From NCBI GenBank assembly GCA_035079385.1, contig JAVHKY010000056.1:6393501-6457500 (forward strand): a DNA stretch of 64,000 nt. The letters run 5' to 3'. The position numbers and the translations under genes are program-made. Under the pieces are notes generated by a model that did no database searches, was not told where the DNA came from, and was given only the letters and a program-made list of their open reading frames with translations. The DNA comes from Aspidiotus rigidus. Its lineage: Eukaryota; Arthropoda; Insecta; Hemiptera; Diaspididae. Shown one piece after another: positions 25,200-46,000 of the stretch (positions within the stretch are counted from its first letter, which is position 1; every line of letters begins with the position of its first letter).

Positions 25200-26940
25200 T
25201 TAGGTATAGGAAAAGGATGTCGAGATATACCAAAAGATGGGCAGCAAAATTAGATAGATCGAGTTGACGCGAAGTTCGCGCGTACCTATGCTCATTGAGT
25301 CTCGTTTTTAAGGGCCGACCTGTTTACCCAATATCAGAGAAAGGACATTTATCGTATTTAGTTTTGTAAACACCACACTTTTCATTTGAGGTAATCGGGT
25401 CCTCAAGCTGACCAAGGTGGTTTCTAAGGGTGTTTACGTTGTAGAAAGCTGGTCTCAAATGTGTTAGTTTTAGTAAACGAGAGAGGAGAAAGGAAAGCTT
25501 ACCGAGGCAAGGGAGACGGATCCATTTTGACATGTTTCATGTCTTTTGTCTCACCATACCCCGATTTGAAAAGTCGCGAGTACCCCCCTTCCCCCCCCCC
25601 CGTCAAGAGAGACCGTGCACGTGCAAATCTCTGCCCGATACGTGATTCAGAAATTTACGAGTACACCCCGCGTGCGCGTGGACGTGCAAATGTATACCTG
25701 TGGGATAGCTCAAAATATTTCTCATACCATTCTTATACAACAGCAAGAACGGGGGACGAGAGCCCAATATATTTTATGTCAGACTTATGCTAAACCGAAT
25801 CGGGGACCAAAAAAGAGGGTGAACGAGTGGAGCGAGTGAGCCCCAAGAAAGGCGATACCTCAAAATATTTCTCATGCAAGACTTATACGACGCCAAGAAA
25901 GGTAAGGGGGCAAACGAGTAATATCTCACGAACACTTGACCTAGTAGAAGCCTAGACTAAGATATTTCAAGATGACTGATAAAATATGAGAGACATGAAA
26001 CATGATCTTCATTTATTTGGCTATGCCAAAAAATTTAAGCCTGGGCCGAAGTTGTCTCAGTATTTTTAAATACCTACAAAATCAAGCGATATTATTTCGC
26101 TTTTCAGATTCGTGTCTCTTGAGTGAGTAGTAGTGGCATTAAGAGTTCTATAGATACTATATTCCTATGAATTTATTTATCAATGTTCAACTTGACATGA
26201 TTGGTCTTCGCTATGAGCTTAATAGTGTCCACTTCTTTTTGGACGGCTTGAGGTTTGAGAGGGATAGAAACTAACCTATGAATTATATTGAGATAGTGGA
26301 TTTGTTCATGTGAGGGGTGCTAAGAAGAGCCATCTACAGTTATGTCAGTACAGGTAGGCTTCCTAAAAATTTCAAATATGTGTTTGCCTTCATTTAGGGT
26401 GGTGGAGAGGTCTAGAAAGTTAATGGATTTTCCACCGACCTCGAGCGTGAATCTGATGGAGAGATATAGAGAATTGATGAAAAGAAGAAATTCCTGAAGT
26501 TGTTCCAATGAGCCTGTCCATAGACATAGAACATCGTGCATACACTGTGAAGTGAATAACTTAGATCTTCTTCAACCATATTCATAAACATTTTGGAAAC
26601 CCGTGGAGCCAATGGTGAGCCTATAGGAAGACCATCTTCAAATTGATACATTTTTTTTTGAACTTGCAGATATAGGAGAAGAGACACGTTTTTAGGAGCG
26701 AAATGAATTCCTCGCAGGGGGCGAAATAGTTGCCTCATCTAGTACTTTATCAATACTTTCGAGGGTGCGAGCCAAAGAAACATTTGTAAATAAACCAGAG
26801 ACATCAAATGAAACCAATGTAGAGTCAGAAGGGGGGGGGGGGACAAAGTCCTTGATTTTTCCAATCAATTCTGTAGAATTCTTGACTGAAAATTTTGACA
26901 CAAAGTCCGGACTCCACTAAAACCACAGGTTCAAATATTT
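25200..26940 (-). mobile_element. Degraded Penelope-like element, minus strand
   Basis: Reading leftward from 26940: an RT core with motif A (LVSFDVSGLFTNVSL, near 26825), motif B (DGLPIGSPLAP, near 26630), a frame-disrupted motif C region (YV...VLCLWTG, near 26530) and a NFLDLS helix. The connector is decayed, and near 25200-25390 there is a GIY-YIG start (CGVYKTKYDKC) with downstream KTRLNEH. Several frameshifts and an insertion are present. Confidence 0.75.
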
Positions 26941-29225
26941 CGCCAGTTTATATCTGGGGGAGAAAAGAGACTATGTATTACGGAATAAATTGGAAAAATC
27001 GAGGACTTTAGATGTATAGACGATGTTATGTGTCTATGGACAGGCGGTTATGCGCAAAGAACCTGTTCTACGGATCAAATTAGTTTTGGAATTGATGATT
27101 TACAGTAAATTGAAATTAAAATCTTTCGAAGTTTAAATTTTTCCGAATTCCTTCTATCGTGATGTAAAATACTGTATTAGCTTGAAAATCAGAATTTTTC
27201 GACTATCGAGCCATATTATATAATAAGAAAGAAACTTTGAGGAATTTCGACTTTCGATCCTGTGACATCTCGATCTGATGACGTCATAGGTCAATTTTCT
27301 CCGGATACCGGACGGTGAACGGCGGAACACCAAAACTTTCGAAAGACCCCCCATAGAACAGGTTGTCTATGTATTCTACTTTTAAAGCAATTTTTGTTCA
27401 GCCAGATGAAGATTGATAACGAAATTGATTGGAGCGAGGGTTACGCCGGTCTCCTGCAGCCAAATTCAAGTGTGATTCTGAAAGTTGAGTATATTATAAG
27501 AGTGATCAAATATTTGTATGTCCTTCCTCATTGATCATCCACCCATTGTAGTAAGAGTGAAATATATTAATCTACTGACTTACCGTGTCCTATATTCAGG
27601 GTAGAGGGAGCATGAAGTGGGCATTGTCATCCTTTTTATTTGTACTTTCGATGTAAATCTACAAACATTTTACGAGACTTCAACATCATTCTCATATGAA
27701 ATTTTGCGAGAAATATTTTTTTCTTGTAAATTTTCTCTTGCGTCTATACATTTGCTAGATTGTATTTTTTGGGGGGTATACCGGGTGACATCAAATGGTG
27801 TTACTACTTTCCCGTAAGAGCTAATGAAAAATTGGGTTCCCGGAAAACGTGTGCATAAATTTCGACAAGGTATGTAGAGAAGAGAGTCTTGGAAAAAGTT
27901 GGAGTCATCGCGAATTATTGGAAAAATGGATTTTCGAGGTATATTGCATCATCGGGTGGACGACGCACCAATGATGTGGCTCGAAACCTTAAGTATGCTC
28001 AGTACAAAGACATTATGGGTGAGAGAAAAACATTTGGAATTATATCCACCTCAAAACCTAGATTGACTGGAACAGTTTCAAAGTTCTTTATTCCACTGCG
28101 ATAGTGTACGCCTTTTTGATGTTGATGATGTCCGCCGTATGAATTACAAGAGTCAAGTGTAAAATCGTTTAGCATAATTTCGGACTTTTTCTCTCCTTCG
28201 TTCCTACAAAATAAAGAATTTAACGTCTCTAATTAGCTTAAGAGGAAAATGAAATGGAAATTTCGACGTCGACGTATAATGAATGACCTACGCAAAATAT
28301 AACGGTATCGTTATAGTACAAATATTTGAACTGCCAGCTCGCGCGTATTCACTGAGTATTCAAATGAGTTTATGACCCGATACGTTGCGTAACAATTTTC
28401 CTATCCTCATACATTCCAGTGGGACAACCGGGTGTATATACTTGGTTGAAGAGAGTTAGAGTACTCAAGGTGAAAGAGCTTCATCGTTTCGTCACAGTAA
28501 AAGAGATGTTTGGTACGATATGATGTATGATGGGTTTCCACTGTTATTAGTTTGACTCGTCATTTGATAAAAAATTGGGAGAAAAAATTTCATGAATAGA
28601 AATATACACGCACCTATACTGCAAAGCTTCGTACAGTAAATTCTGTACTATTTTTTTTGTTCTCCGTTATTTTTGAGTTGATGTGCATGCGCTAACTATA
28701 GTATTTTATCTTACTTTATCTTTTTTCTCTCTTTTCTCTCCTTCAGTATTGATGCACAGTCTGTAATTAGGATTATATCCGTTCAAAGCAATCACTGTTC
28801 GTTTTGTAAACAGACAATAAGGGTTCCTCGTTTAGGGCGTCAAAATATAAAACCGCAACTTTATATTTTAATCCTCAGTTAATTTAGCTTACGAGAGTGA
28901 CTGCGACTCAAATTTCAATTTATAAGATGACAGCGCCCTATTTGGTTAAATGCAAAACTAACAAGCTAATTTAATATTGTTCTTATAGCTTGACATCTCG
29001 TATAATACTCACAATCGCTAGATTTGGAAATATATCGATTCTGATACGCATTTCTTTCAATTCCCTTCTGCATCCTACCGCTAGGTATACAAACTGCTTC
29101 AAAATTTCATTCGTTATTTTGTATTGCGCGCAATAACTAATAATTTCAGCATTGATTATTGTTTATTGTCGGGCAATCCGGTTTTACACGTATTGTTCGT
29201 TTGTCAGTTTTAGAACTCGGGCCAC
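26941..29225. other. Non-coding stretch
   Basis: Only short, non-ATG or unsupported frames. No recognised gene, RNA or element. Confidence 0.45.
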
Positions 29226-29231
29226 TCGACT

Positions 29232-29263
29232 CAAGATCAGTAGAATTTATTCTACTGATCTTG
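29232..29263. repeat. Short perfect palindrome
   Basis: CAAGATCAGTAGA and its reverse complement flank a 6-base ATTTAT loop. Possible hairpin; function unknown. Confidence 0.6.
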
Positions 29264-29343
29264 CACTCGACTAACGAGACTTAGGGTTGGGCTGATGTCG
29301 TTTATTGTATTAATTATAATTTTATTTTTCATGGATTCACACA

Positions 29344-29935
29344 AGAAAAGAGAAAATCTCTTTCGCTTTACTTCCAGAGGACAAGAATATATTTACGACG
29401 CGTTTCGAACGACCAGCGTTCTTCTTCCCTCCTCAAAAACTCGGGTGTTATTTAATTGTGTTCCTCGTTCTGATTGCGCGGGGATTTAGGCCTACTCGTA
29501 GGTTGGTGAAACTGAGCAATATTTATCGAACAGATTGAACTCACATGAATTTGATTAAAGCATCAAAATGAAAATACTGTTCTGGCCTGTTATGCTAAGA
29601 ATAACGGTCATCATAATATGAATTTTGGTAAGGTATCTATCATAATATAGCTACAGAAGAGATCAGTAAGAGGAGGAAAATACGCGAAGTAATTGAAATT
29701 GTGAAAGAAAGGAATTCGATCAACTTTAGAAGTGACAGTGGTGAATTACGAACTTTTTACTCTTATCTCTTTGACGAGTAATCTGCTTGTTTTTTCAGGA
29801 CGTCAGCTTTTATATCTTCTCTTCGTTTTACTTAGTGTTTAGTTTTGTGTACTTGAAGAAGAACGCTGATCGTTCGAAACGCGTCGTAAATATATTCTTG
29901 TACTGTGGAAGTTGAGCGAAAAAAATGTTCTCTTT
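29344..29935. mobile_element. Short element with long inverted ends, Penelope-type termini
   Basis: Arms at about 29344-29424 and 29850-29935 are inverted copies (CAAGAATATATTTACGACGC and complement, AGAACGCT...CGTTCGAAACGCG). The GAAACGCGTCG motif is also at 46628-46645. No coding content between the arms. Confidence 0.5.
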
Positions 29936-29939
29936 TCGT

Positions 29940-32580
29940 TTATTGTATTTACAGATCGACAATAGTTCGGTGTTCTTCAGGTGTATGACTTCCGCATTCC
30001 TGATTGTAAATTCAATTTAATAGCATACGAGGGCGGGTAGTTCAATTCAAAGTAAGCTGGAAATAATGTTCAAGCAACCCTAAGAAAAAGGGGAAAAAGA
30101 AAAACGAAGTCCATTGTTCATGTACATAAAAATCTTGTGTATGAATATTTATTTTTTTCCATGTGTCATATTAGTCAAAGCAGTCCATTTTTGTGGCCGG
30201 CCCTATTCTCCCTTCATAACTTGTATTGGCAAAGACATTTATTTACTTGCTATTCTCAATTATTGTGAGAAAATATTTCTTACCATGCCTGGTTGGAGAG
30301 CCAAATCCGATCAATCAGGATACATATTGGAAAAATTTGTCATTATCTGACTTTCTTCAGACGATGTTCTTATTCTAACGTGCAATTCTCGAGTTTAGTT
30401 AACGCTTCTTCAAGGTAGACGTTATATTGAATTCGAAATTTCAAAAAAAGGAATTCGCTTTTAATTTTGGATTTGTCGTTCTTAATTTGCATGGTGCCAG
30501 ACTTCTTCATCTTACAAAAATTATCCCCGTATACTGATTTTTTTTCTTGTCAAGTAGAAGCAGACATTGGTGTGGTTAAGGGATGGTTAGAAACGCGCGT
30601 TACCATTTGCGCGTAGAAATATGATTTTTGAGCTAGGGACCCAGCTGGGTCAGGATTAGGTTAACTCGCTGTGGTTATTATTTGGCTTGAACAGTTTCAC
30701 GATATGCATGAAAAGTTGTACTGATCTAACAAGAAACCATCATCGAGATAGCCCTTCAATGGCAATGATATTTCGTCGCCTCAAGCAGATAAATAAATCT
30801 TGAAATTTGTGAACTAATTTTACTTTTGACGAACCAGCTCGAGGTGAACGACATTAGACGAAAATGATGAACTGTTCATCGAAACCTTGGAAATGCGGCG
30901 TTCTGTTTCGCTTAGCAGCGATAAAATTTTTTGCGATAGTCGTAAAACTAGCATCGTAGTATACTTACTCGCACTAGGAGATGCGATAATGCGGGAGAAC
31001 GGCCGAATGAGTAGAGGAAGATTGTATTAATTCTACTTTACTCGTATTTTTATCAACGCGATGATTCGTTCTCGATGGAGGAGGAACAGGAAAATGAGAG
31101 AAGGAAACATTTCAATTTATATTATAGGTACCTACTCGAAATACGTATTACTCTCTACTTGTTTCTATATCTAAATTTGTATCGATCGATAACAACCGTA
31201 ATCACCTGTCGACAGTCGCTCGCCTCTACGGATACATTGGTATAGTTTGGGCTAACGGTTACTGAATAAAAGTACTCGTACGATTTGCGCCCCGGACAAC
31301 TCTTATTCTTTCTCGGTTACACGCGCGGTCACGAGTGCAACAGAGCATATATATATATATATATATATATACGTTTAATTTGTTCAATGCCAAATTCTCT
31401 CGTTCATTTCGCATTCGTACAGCTATAAATTTGAATCGTACGTATTCTTATAATTATAATTATTGTAATCTTCATGCTTTTTTGTTAATTCACACGAAAG
31501 TTGACGCGCTACCAAAGTGTATTTTCACTTCTTTTCACGGTGCGAGTTGAAGAAAAACACGACAAACCATCGAAAAGAGTCATTGTAACTTTATCAATGA
31601 AAGAGAGGATATTTTATTTTCGTCTTCTCACCGTGCGCTGTGGTAAAAATATTGTTGCCGACGATCTCGTTCATAAAAAGTAAAATCAATCTTTTCAAAT
31701 TTATCATATAATTAATTGGAAGCTGAATATAATTATTCATCATTTTTATTTCCCCCACCCCTTCACTTATCCAAAGTCATACATTCCACCCCCTATGGAC
31801 TGTTCCACGGGTTTTGTATACAAAGAGATTCCAGATTCGTGTTATCAGTCTGAAATCTTGAGAAAATTCGGAAGAGTTGGATTTGGAGCAGAAAAAAAAT
31901 TAATTTACAGTAATGAGTTCCTTGTGGTAGCTAGTAGACGAGAGGCTACAAAGCGAATAAAGCGAATGAGACCTGGGTGCTCCGAGGTAGGTGAGAAGGT
32001 TTTCTTCATGCATCGACTTTCTGTCACGGAGGTTCGCCAGAAAACTAGTTCCTCTCGTTTTGTTCTTTCTCCCCAAAATCATGCCAACTTTTAAATATTT
32101 TGGTACAACATAAATAACTTCTGAAATCGGCTATTGAAGAAAGTCTTGTATCTGAAGTTTTCGAAGAAGAAAGAAATATTTTCATTGCCAAAAACCGCTG
32201 ACTGGGAATCGGCAATCGTAGCAATTGTATTTTTACTTCTAACAAATGAAACCCGCAAGAAAACGTGGAAATCTTATTTTGAACCGTTCTCGGAACCTTG
32301 AAGATCTGAAATATTTTGTTTAGAAGAATCAGACCATAAAAATCCAGAACTATTTACAAACAGTTGGAACCAGAACTAAACCGGAAATGTTTTGAAATAC
32401 GGTGAAAGTTTTGAGTTCTGATGTTTGTAATATGATAGATTTATTCATGAAAATGATTGAAGAGTTTTCTAAATAGGATGGTTTGATAAAAAAATATCAG
32501 TTTTGGAAATTTTCAGCTAATTGCATATTCTTAACAAAACATTTTCGTGATGACTAGAGAACATATTTTAGGTTGAAAAG
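29940..32580. other. Non-coding stretch with a TA microsatellite
   Basis: No gene recognised; a (AT)n tract lies at 31346-31371. The missing 5' exons of the malic enzyme gene could lie here but none was identified. Confidence 0.4.
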
Positions 32581-32714
32581 GGGTTTTTCAATTGTACAAA
32601 TCTACTTTATTAGTTGCTTTTACAAGAGTACTTTCGGGTGTTATCCCATCATCAGTTGTGTCGCAACTCTTGTAAAAGCAACTAATAAAGTAGATTTGTA
32701 CAATTGAAAAACCC
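32581..32714. repeat. Foldback inverted repeat
   Basis: Perfect 49-bp arms (32581-32629 and 32666-32714) around a 36-bp loop. The arms contain GTACAAATCTACTTTATTAG. This is a foldback or MITE-like structure and would form a strong hairpin if transcribed. Confidence 0.85.
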
Positions 32715-34152
32715 TTTTTCAATATTAGTGCTCTACTTACACCTCACTCACTCATTATGAGTTCCGATAATATTTTAGGTTCTAAAAAATTTAAAATTCG
32801 GCCTCAATGGGATACTAATCCGGCATCTAAAAAATGAAGCGCAATATGAAAGCGGAAAATATATCTGTGTACGTATCCATGATGAACGATATTAAAAGAA
32901 GAAGATGAAGAAGAAAAAAAATTTCTTTTGAAAATTGATGAATTTCGGCATTTATTCCATTCTCGGCACTATTCGGTACGATTAAATTTCAATTCCATAC
33001 CTCGTATCTCCAATTCGTACTCATATACTTTATCAGCACTTGAATACCTCTTAAGAAAATGGTTAGGCAAAAGCCGAGGAATCCGTTTGCGCTAGTGATG
33101 AATTTGGGAGACTTTCAAAAGCCATATTATTTGACTTTTTTGTTCGAAAGATTGTGAATAGATAAAAATATCTTGTCATCTTACTTCGTGTGAGCATTTG
33201 ATGATGATGTATCAAATGTTTCTATTATAATATATTTAAATCTGAATTTTACATTCTAAAAACTTCCTTAAAAAGTATATAACTATACTCTACAATACAT
33301 ATCTGTCGACTACTGTAAAAATTAACATTACCTTCGTTTTTGACTTTTATTCAAAAAGGAATTTTGATTTAAGATCTAGCCGAGGATCGCGCTTACCATA
33401 TGCGACCTTTCTTTTCTTTGAACCGCACATTCTGAACTGTTAGAAACATGTCCTCACCTTATGCGAGACGGTCCTTCTCAGTCTCTTTGTTACCCAGGAA
33501 AATCATATGAATTCTTAACTATCGCGAATCAACTTGGATTGAATCTCTCTTATTGATCTAGGATATATCAACTATATAGTAGGCCTACATAATGAAATTC
33601 CCATTATAAAAACCGCGATCACTGTCTCGGAAATAAGTTATTAACCGCCAATTCTCGCTAGTGAAAGGAAGGTCTTCGACAAATTGAGCTCGTGTCTGTA
33701 CAGTTACTCTCAAATTCGCGAGAAAACTTGTACGGAAGAATGATATTGATTGAATTTGCTTTCGTACCACTTTAAGTATGCAATTTTATCATTTTACCAG
33801 TCTTGAATCACCATTTCCTCCGGTGCAAATTACTTTTCGAATTAAAGGAGGCTATATCATAACTGCATGTCGTGAGGTACTCTATAATGGCTGGCTCAAT
33901 TTACGCACGTTGTGTGGGTGATTGTGTAAGATTGCCTTAGGTTGATTGACTGAACTGCCATCGAAATGCACTTTTAATACCAATGAAACTTGACATGTTA
34001 ATATTAGCAGAAAACTAACAAGATTATTCGGAGACGAATAAATGCGACTGACTGGTGGTCTCTAATTGTTCGACCTCCGTTTAATTATCGGATTCTACAT
34101 TCGTTGATTGACTAGCTGTTTAACACAAATATGATTTCGTTTGTTTGTATAG

Positions 34153-41570
<7,418 letters not shown>

Positions 41571-43036
41571 ATGTGAGTGTAAAACTTTAATAAACCTTGA
41601 TAAACATATATGTATTCAAGATAATCTTTTAACTACGAGTATTATCCTCGGTACCGGTATTCATGAAATCTAAATCATTGATGAAGATTTGTGGAGATAA
41701 AGGAAAACAAATTGTGGTCTTAAGTTTTTCAGAGGCTATTAACGTGCGATCTCTCATTTTTCCTACAACAATTTCTCGTTCTACCGCCCGTGCACCTTTT
41801 TCCAGAATATGTTTAAATTCAGTGTTGTAAGTTCGTGTTGTTGAAAAAAATTTCTTTCATAAAGTAAAAATTTTTTTTTGTTTCAAAAAATCCGAATTTG
41901 TGCTAGAAGGAAAAAGGATTTTAAATTATTCAAGCTGTGTCACTGTGGTAGGTATTTACTTACTAAATTACGCTGTATCAGAAAAATTTTATTCAATGAG
42001 ATGGAAAATAAAAATGATTTACATGTAGTTTTTTTTTTTTTTTTCTCTCTTCATCCCCTCAGATATCCAATGTACTCAAGACCAAAGTTTTGATACAATC
42101 TTTTCTTTATTATTATGAAAAAAATAATAATAAGCGCATCAAAACAATTCATGAGCCTAATTTTAATGATCATTGATGATATACGAATACTTTTTCGATT
42201 TATTCCGTGACAATAGTCTTATTTTTTCATTTTTTTCTTATAAAGGCAAGAAAGTCAAGTAAAATACGTATCATTTTAAAAATGATTTTTATATTGACGT
42301 GTGATTTCGATTTGTTTCAGGTGTCAAGCCAAGGATTCTGGTAGTATCAAAATGTTTCCTCTATTTTCAAATATCCTATTTTTAACTGATTTTTGATACT
42401 GCTACGATGTCCTTCACATATCCAGTGTTATTTATTTTTTGACTTTGAATTAAAAACTCAGAAGAGGTCACAATTGCCAGAAGAATCAAAATATTGTTGC
42501 GCCCTCTCGAATCCAACCAAATCACGAGTTGAATAGTAAGATTATTAATTTTATTATCGTAACATTAATTTGATTTTTAGTTTTAGGGAACGAATTTTTA
42601 ATTTATTGTGCAATACTAAATTTTAAGAAATGTAAATTAATTTTTCGTTATAAATTCTACTGTCGAAATCGAAATACCATCTTCTCCTATTATTATTTTT
42701 TCCTCTATTTATTATTTCTTCTTTTTTCTTCACTACCATTATACGAATACGTAATTTGACAACTCGGTATTACCGAAATAAAATAATTTTCATGTGATAA
42801 TTCATAATTTTTTTCTTGTTGACTTTTATAATTCCTTTGGACAAAATTTTACCTACGGCAAGCTAACATTTCTACAAGTAATTAGAACGACAAATACTCC
42901 AGAATGAGTAAATGAAAGAAGAAAGGTGCGAAAGCCAAAGAAATAAAACAATACAAAGTACCGCAAGCACTTTCGGCAAAGAAGCCATCAACGGGCGGAG
43001 AATAGAAAGCGACTGCTTCTTCAATTTCTACAAGTC
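41571..43036. other. Intergenic stretch between convergent genes
   Basis: 3' ends of malic enzyme (+) and carboxylesterase (-) face each other. AT-rich, with poly-T tracts; no further gene recognised. Confidence 0.5.
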
Positions 43037-46000
43037 TTATAATTCTGTTTTTATATGTTCGTCGTCGAAATATTGCGGCATCTTGGAAGCAAAAATATTT
43101 CTCCAAAAAATATACCTTTCGTAACGCAAGTTCTCCTCCATGACGTCGGAGTCGGTTTGGATGTGTAAGTACTCAAAGTTTTCCGATTGGATAGGTGACC
43201 AAAACTTCTCACCTGTACTCTCATTGGGATCACTGATAATGAAATATAAATAAGGTACTGAATGCGAGATATTTATTGTTTTATTCGGCACACTCACCCG
43301 TTGTACATGAAGTTCACTATATACTTGATCGTCCTCTGCGAGACTATTAGGTCCGAACCTTCTGTTATGGCCGGAAATACACGATTCATGTACATTAACC
43401 CGATTATGTTATCTGCGTGGCAAACACCTGCAGGAGAAAGGAATTCATAATCAAGATATGATTATTTTCTTTTTCTTTTTTTTTGCTGGATGTTGAATCA
43501 AGAGCCTCATCAGACTCGACCGTATCTTTGAAAATTGATTGGTTGTTTTTTCTAGCAGCTATCCGTTCAATATTCCAAAACAGTTTGATCTGAAATCTTT
43601 TGTTCTCAGCACTTTTTACATATTTGAAGAATTATGGCCACATTCGGTATTGTAACAATTTCGGAGACACTGTTATCTTAGTTGCTTTGCTCTTCTGATT
43701 CTCTAGATTCAATGCGCAATAGGTACATCATCTTATCTCGTACAAGTAAACTGCATGTCAGAAATTGAAAATTCTAGAAATATTTTGGGACAATTCATGT
43801 GGGTAGAAAAGATATTCATGAAGGGCTGCCATTCTGAAAGTTTAGACGGATAGGAATCCTCAATTTGTGAAGTTTTTTCTTAGTTTGTTTAGTTAGGAGG
43901 ACGCAGGCCTGTATTTAAATCATTGGCTGCCGTTGTCGACCGCCCCTTACGCACGAAGCATGTAATAATCTGCTCTTTGCCCCGACACCGTTACAAAAAG
44001 ACATGCCTACATGAGATTGTAACTGAAAATTGAACAAAATTTAGTAAAAATGACGAATATTTGTAAACTGAATTGAAGTGGCACAACACAAGTTTGGAGA
44101 AACTCCATTGCCTGCCACATTTGCCACATTGCATCTTAATCCTCTCGGAGATAATCTGAATAACTACTCGAATTTCGAATTCGTTGGCAGAAATAGAATG
44201 TCGTGCTACAGGCTTACCATCTCTTTTTCCCTTAGGGTTAAAGAACGATTGAATTTTCGGCACTTATGCCAACAACTCTTCGTTACGAAGTAAGAAGACT
44301 AACTTACATCTGCACTCTAATCGGCACAGAAACATACTTGTTAAATGGAAGTATCTATGTGGGACGATCGAGTCAACAGAACGCGTGCAAACTTCTTCGA
44401 TACCCTTATCAACCATCAGCCCCGCGCGCCCCCCATCGTTTTCATTCTTTATCATTTGGAATTGTGATATGCGGAAATGAAGAAAAACAGTACTTCATTT
44501 CACGTATGACTAGCTGAAATTTTACAGTTTTTTTTCCTGAAATATTTGCCGCCCCTTACAATTGGCTGCCCTAGTTACATACCTATGTTGCATAATGACT
44601 AAATCTGACCCTGGGAGAATTCATAAAAATCGGAAAATTTGAGAAACTCATCTGTTCGAAAAGTTCATCGTTTCGGGAATCGGGCTAAAATCAAGAAATT
44701 TTCGGCGATCTTAACGAAATATGCACTATCATTGAGAAAAACTTTTTGAGAAGAAAATTATTTCGCGTGCGCTTTTCAGTTCCCAAAGTACGCAATTTTT
44801 AAGTACGAAGTGACGTACGTAGAAACAGTGTGAAAACAAAGTTTGCATTGTGAGTTGCTGAAGTAGGCTATATTAAATCTGCTTGTATCGTATACTATTA
44901 TTGTTCTGCTCAACTTTCATAAAAATTGTATAAGTTGTATTAGGTATTTATCATTGTTTTCTTCACCATAATTTTCAGTAGTATTTCCCCAAGTTTCACT
45001 AAACGAACGGTTATTTCGATGACTATAAAGATAGAAGTAAATTGGCATATTTTCGCGATTATTGTAGTAACGTCTGGCCGCTTCCATTGAACCAAAATCG
45101 TATTCGGTATCTGAGAACAACTAAATTTACCGAAAAATACAATTAAATAAAAATAATGATATAAATATGTTCGAAATAAAAGCTAGAGAAGTGGCTCGTT
45201 ATTAATCTTTTTTCATTTCTTTTTCCTCTTAGAAGACAACAATCACTCTTTTGCTTAGATTTTTATTAATATTGTTATGTGTAATGGGCGTAAGAAAAAG
45301 AAAGCTAAACTAATTGTGTACTAACACCTTGATGAATTTGTTCATCTTCCTATCTTCAAAAATGAAGCGAAGAAGTTGAGCCGATTCCTTTGTGAAACTG
45401 ATCTAAGATACATAAACAGATAACATGATCATCAACTGACTTTTATGAACTTTTGAAAAAATCTGTGCCTACTAGGTGAACACCACTTGGTTCGTTACCT
45501 AATTTTATGCTCTTCTGGAGAGAAAATAGAATTGAAAAAAAAAAAAATGTTTATTTATAACTAAATCGTAAAAATACCTGTAAGAACAATTGAAATTACT
45601 TGAATCAATTTTTTGTAATTGTTCAGGCTTAGATCCTCGTTGTTGAAATAGAAATCTTTTACAGAAGCGGTTATGACTTTTGAACTTTCCGAATCAATCC
45701 AAGCAGCATAGTGAAACAGCAAGGGATATAATCGCTCAGCATTGTTATTCAATTCATCAAGCAAATTCGGTGACCTAAGAAAGCCTGTTTACATGAAGAT
45801 AGGGTTTCGCTGAAAATACATTTCGATCGAACTCAGTTTGAAAAAATTCATTTTCTTTCTCTCAATATTCATTCCTTGGAAATATTTTACTAAAGTTCGT
45901 ACTGTTTTTTCATTATATTTGTATTAACCGATTGTTTCGCTAATCAAGATCTCAATCGTTACAATCGAAGATCGTCAATCAAAATCGAAGTGTATTTTGG

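Noticed and set aside
27889..28104. 71-codon + strand frame
   Set aside because: Non-ATG start; no recognised family and no splice context linking it to malic enzyme.
31795..32094. 99-codon + strand frame upstream of malic enzyme
   Set aside because: No match to a malic enzyme N-terminus, no suitable donor in phase, overlapped by an antisense frame.
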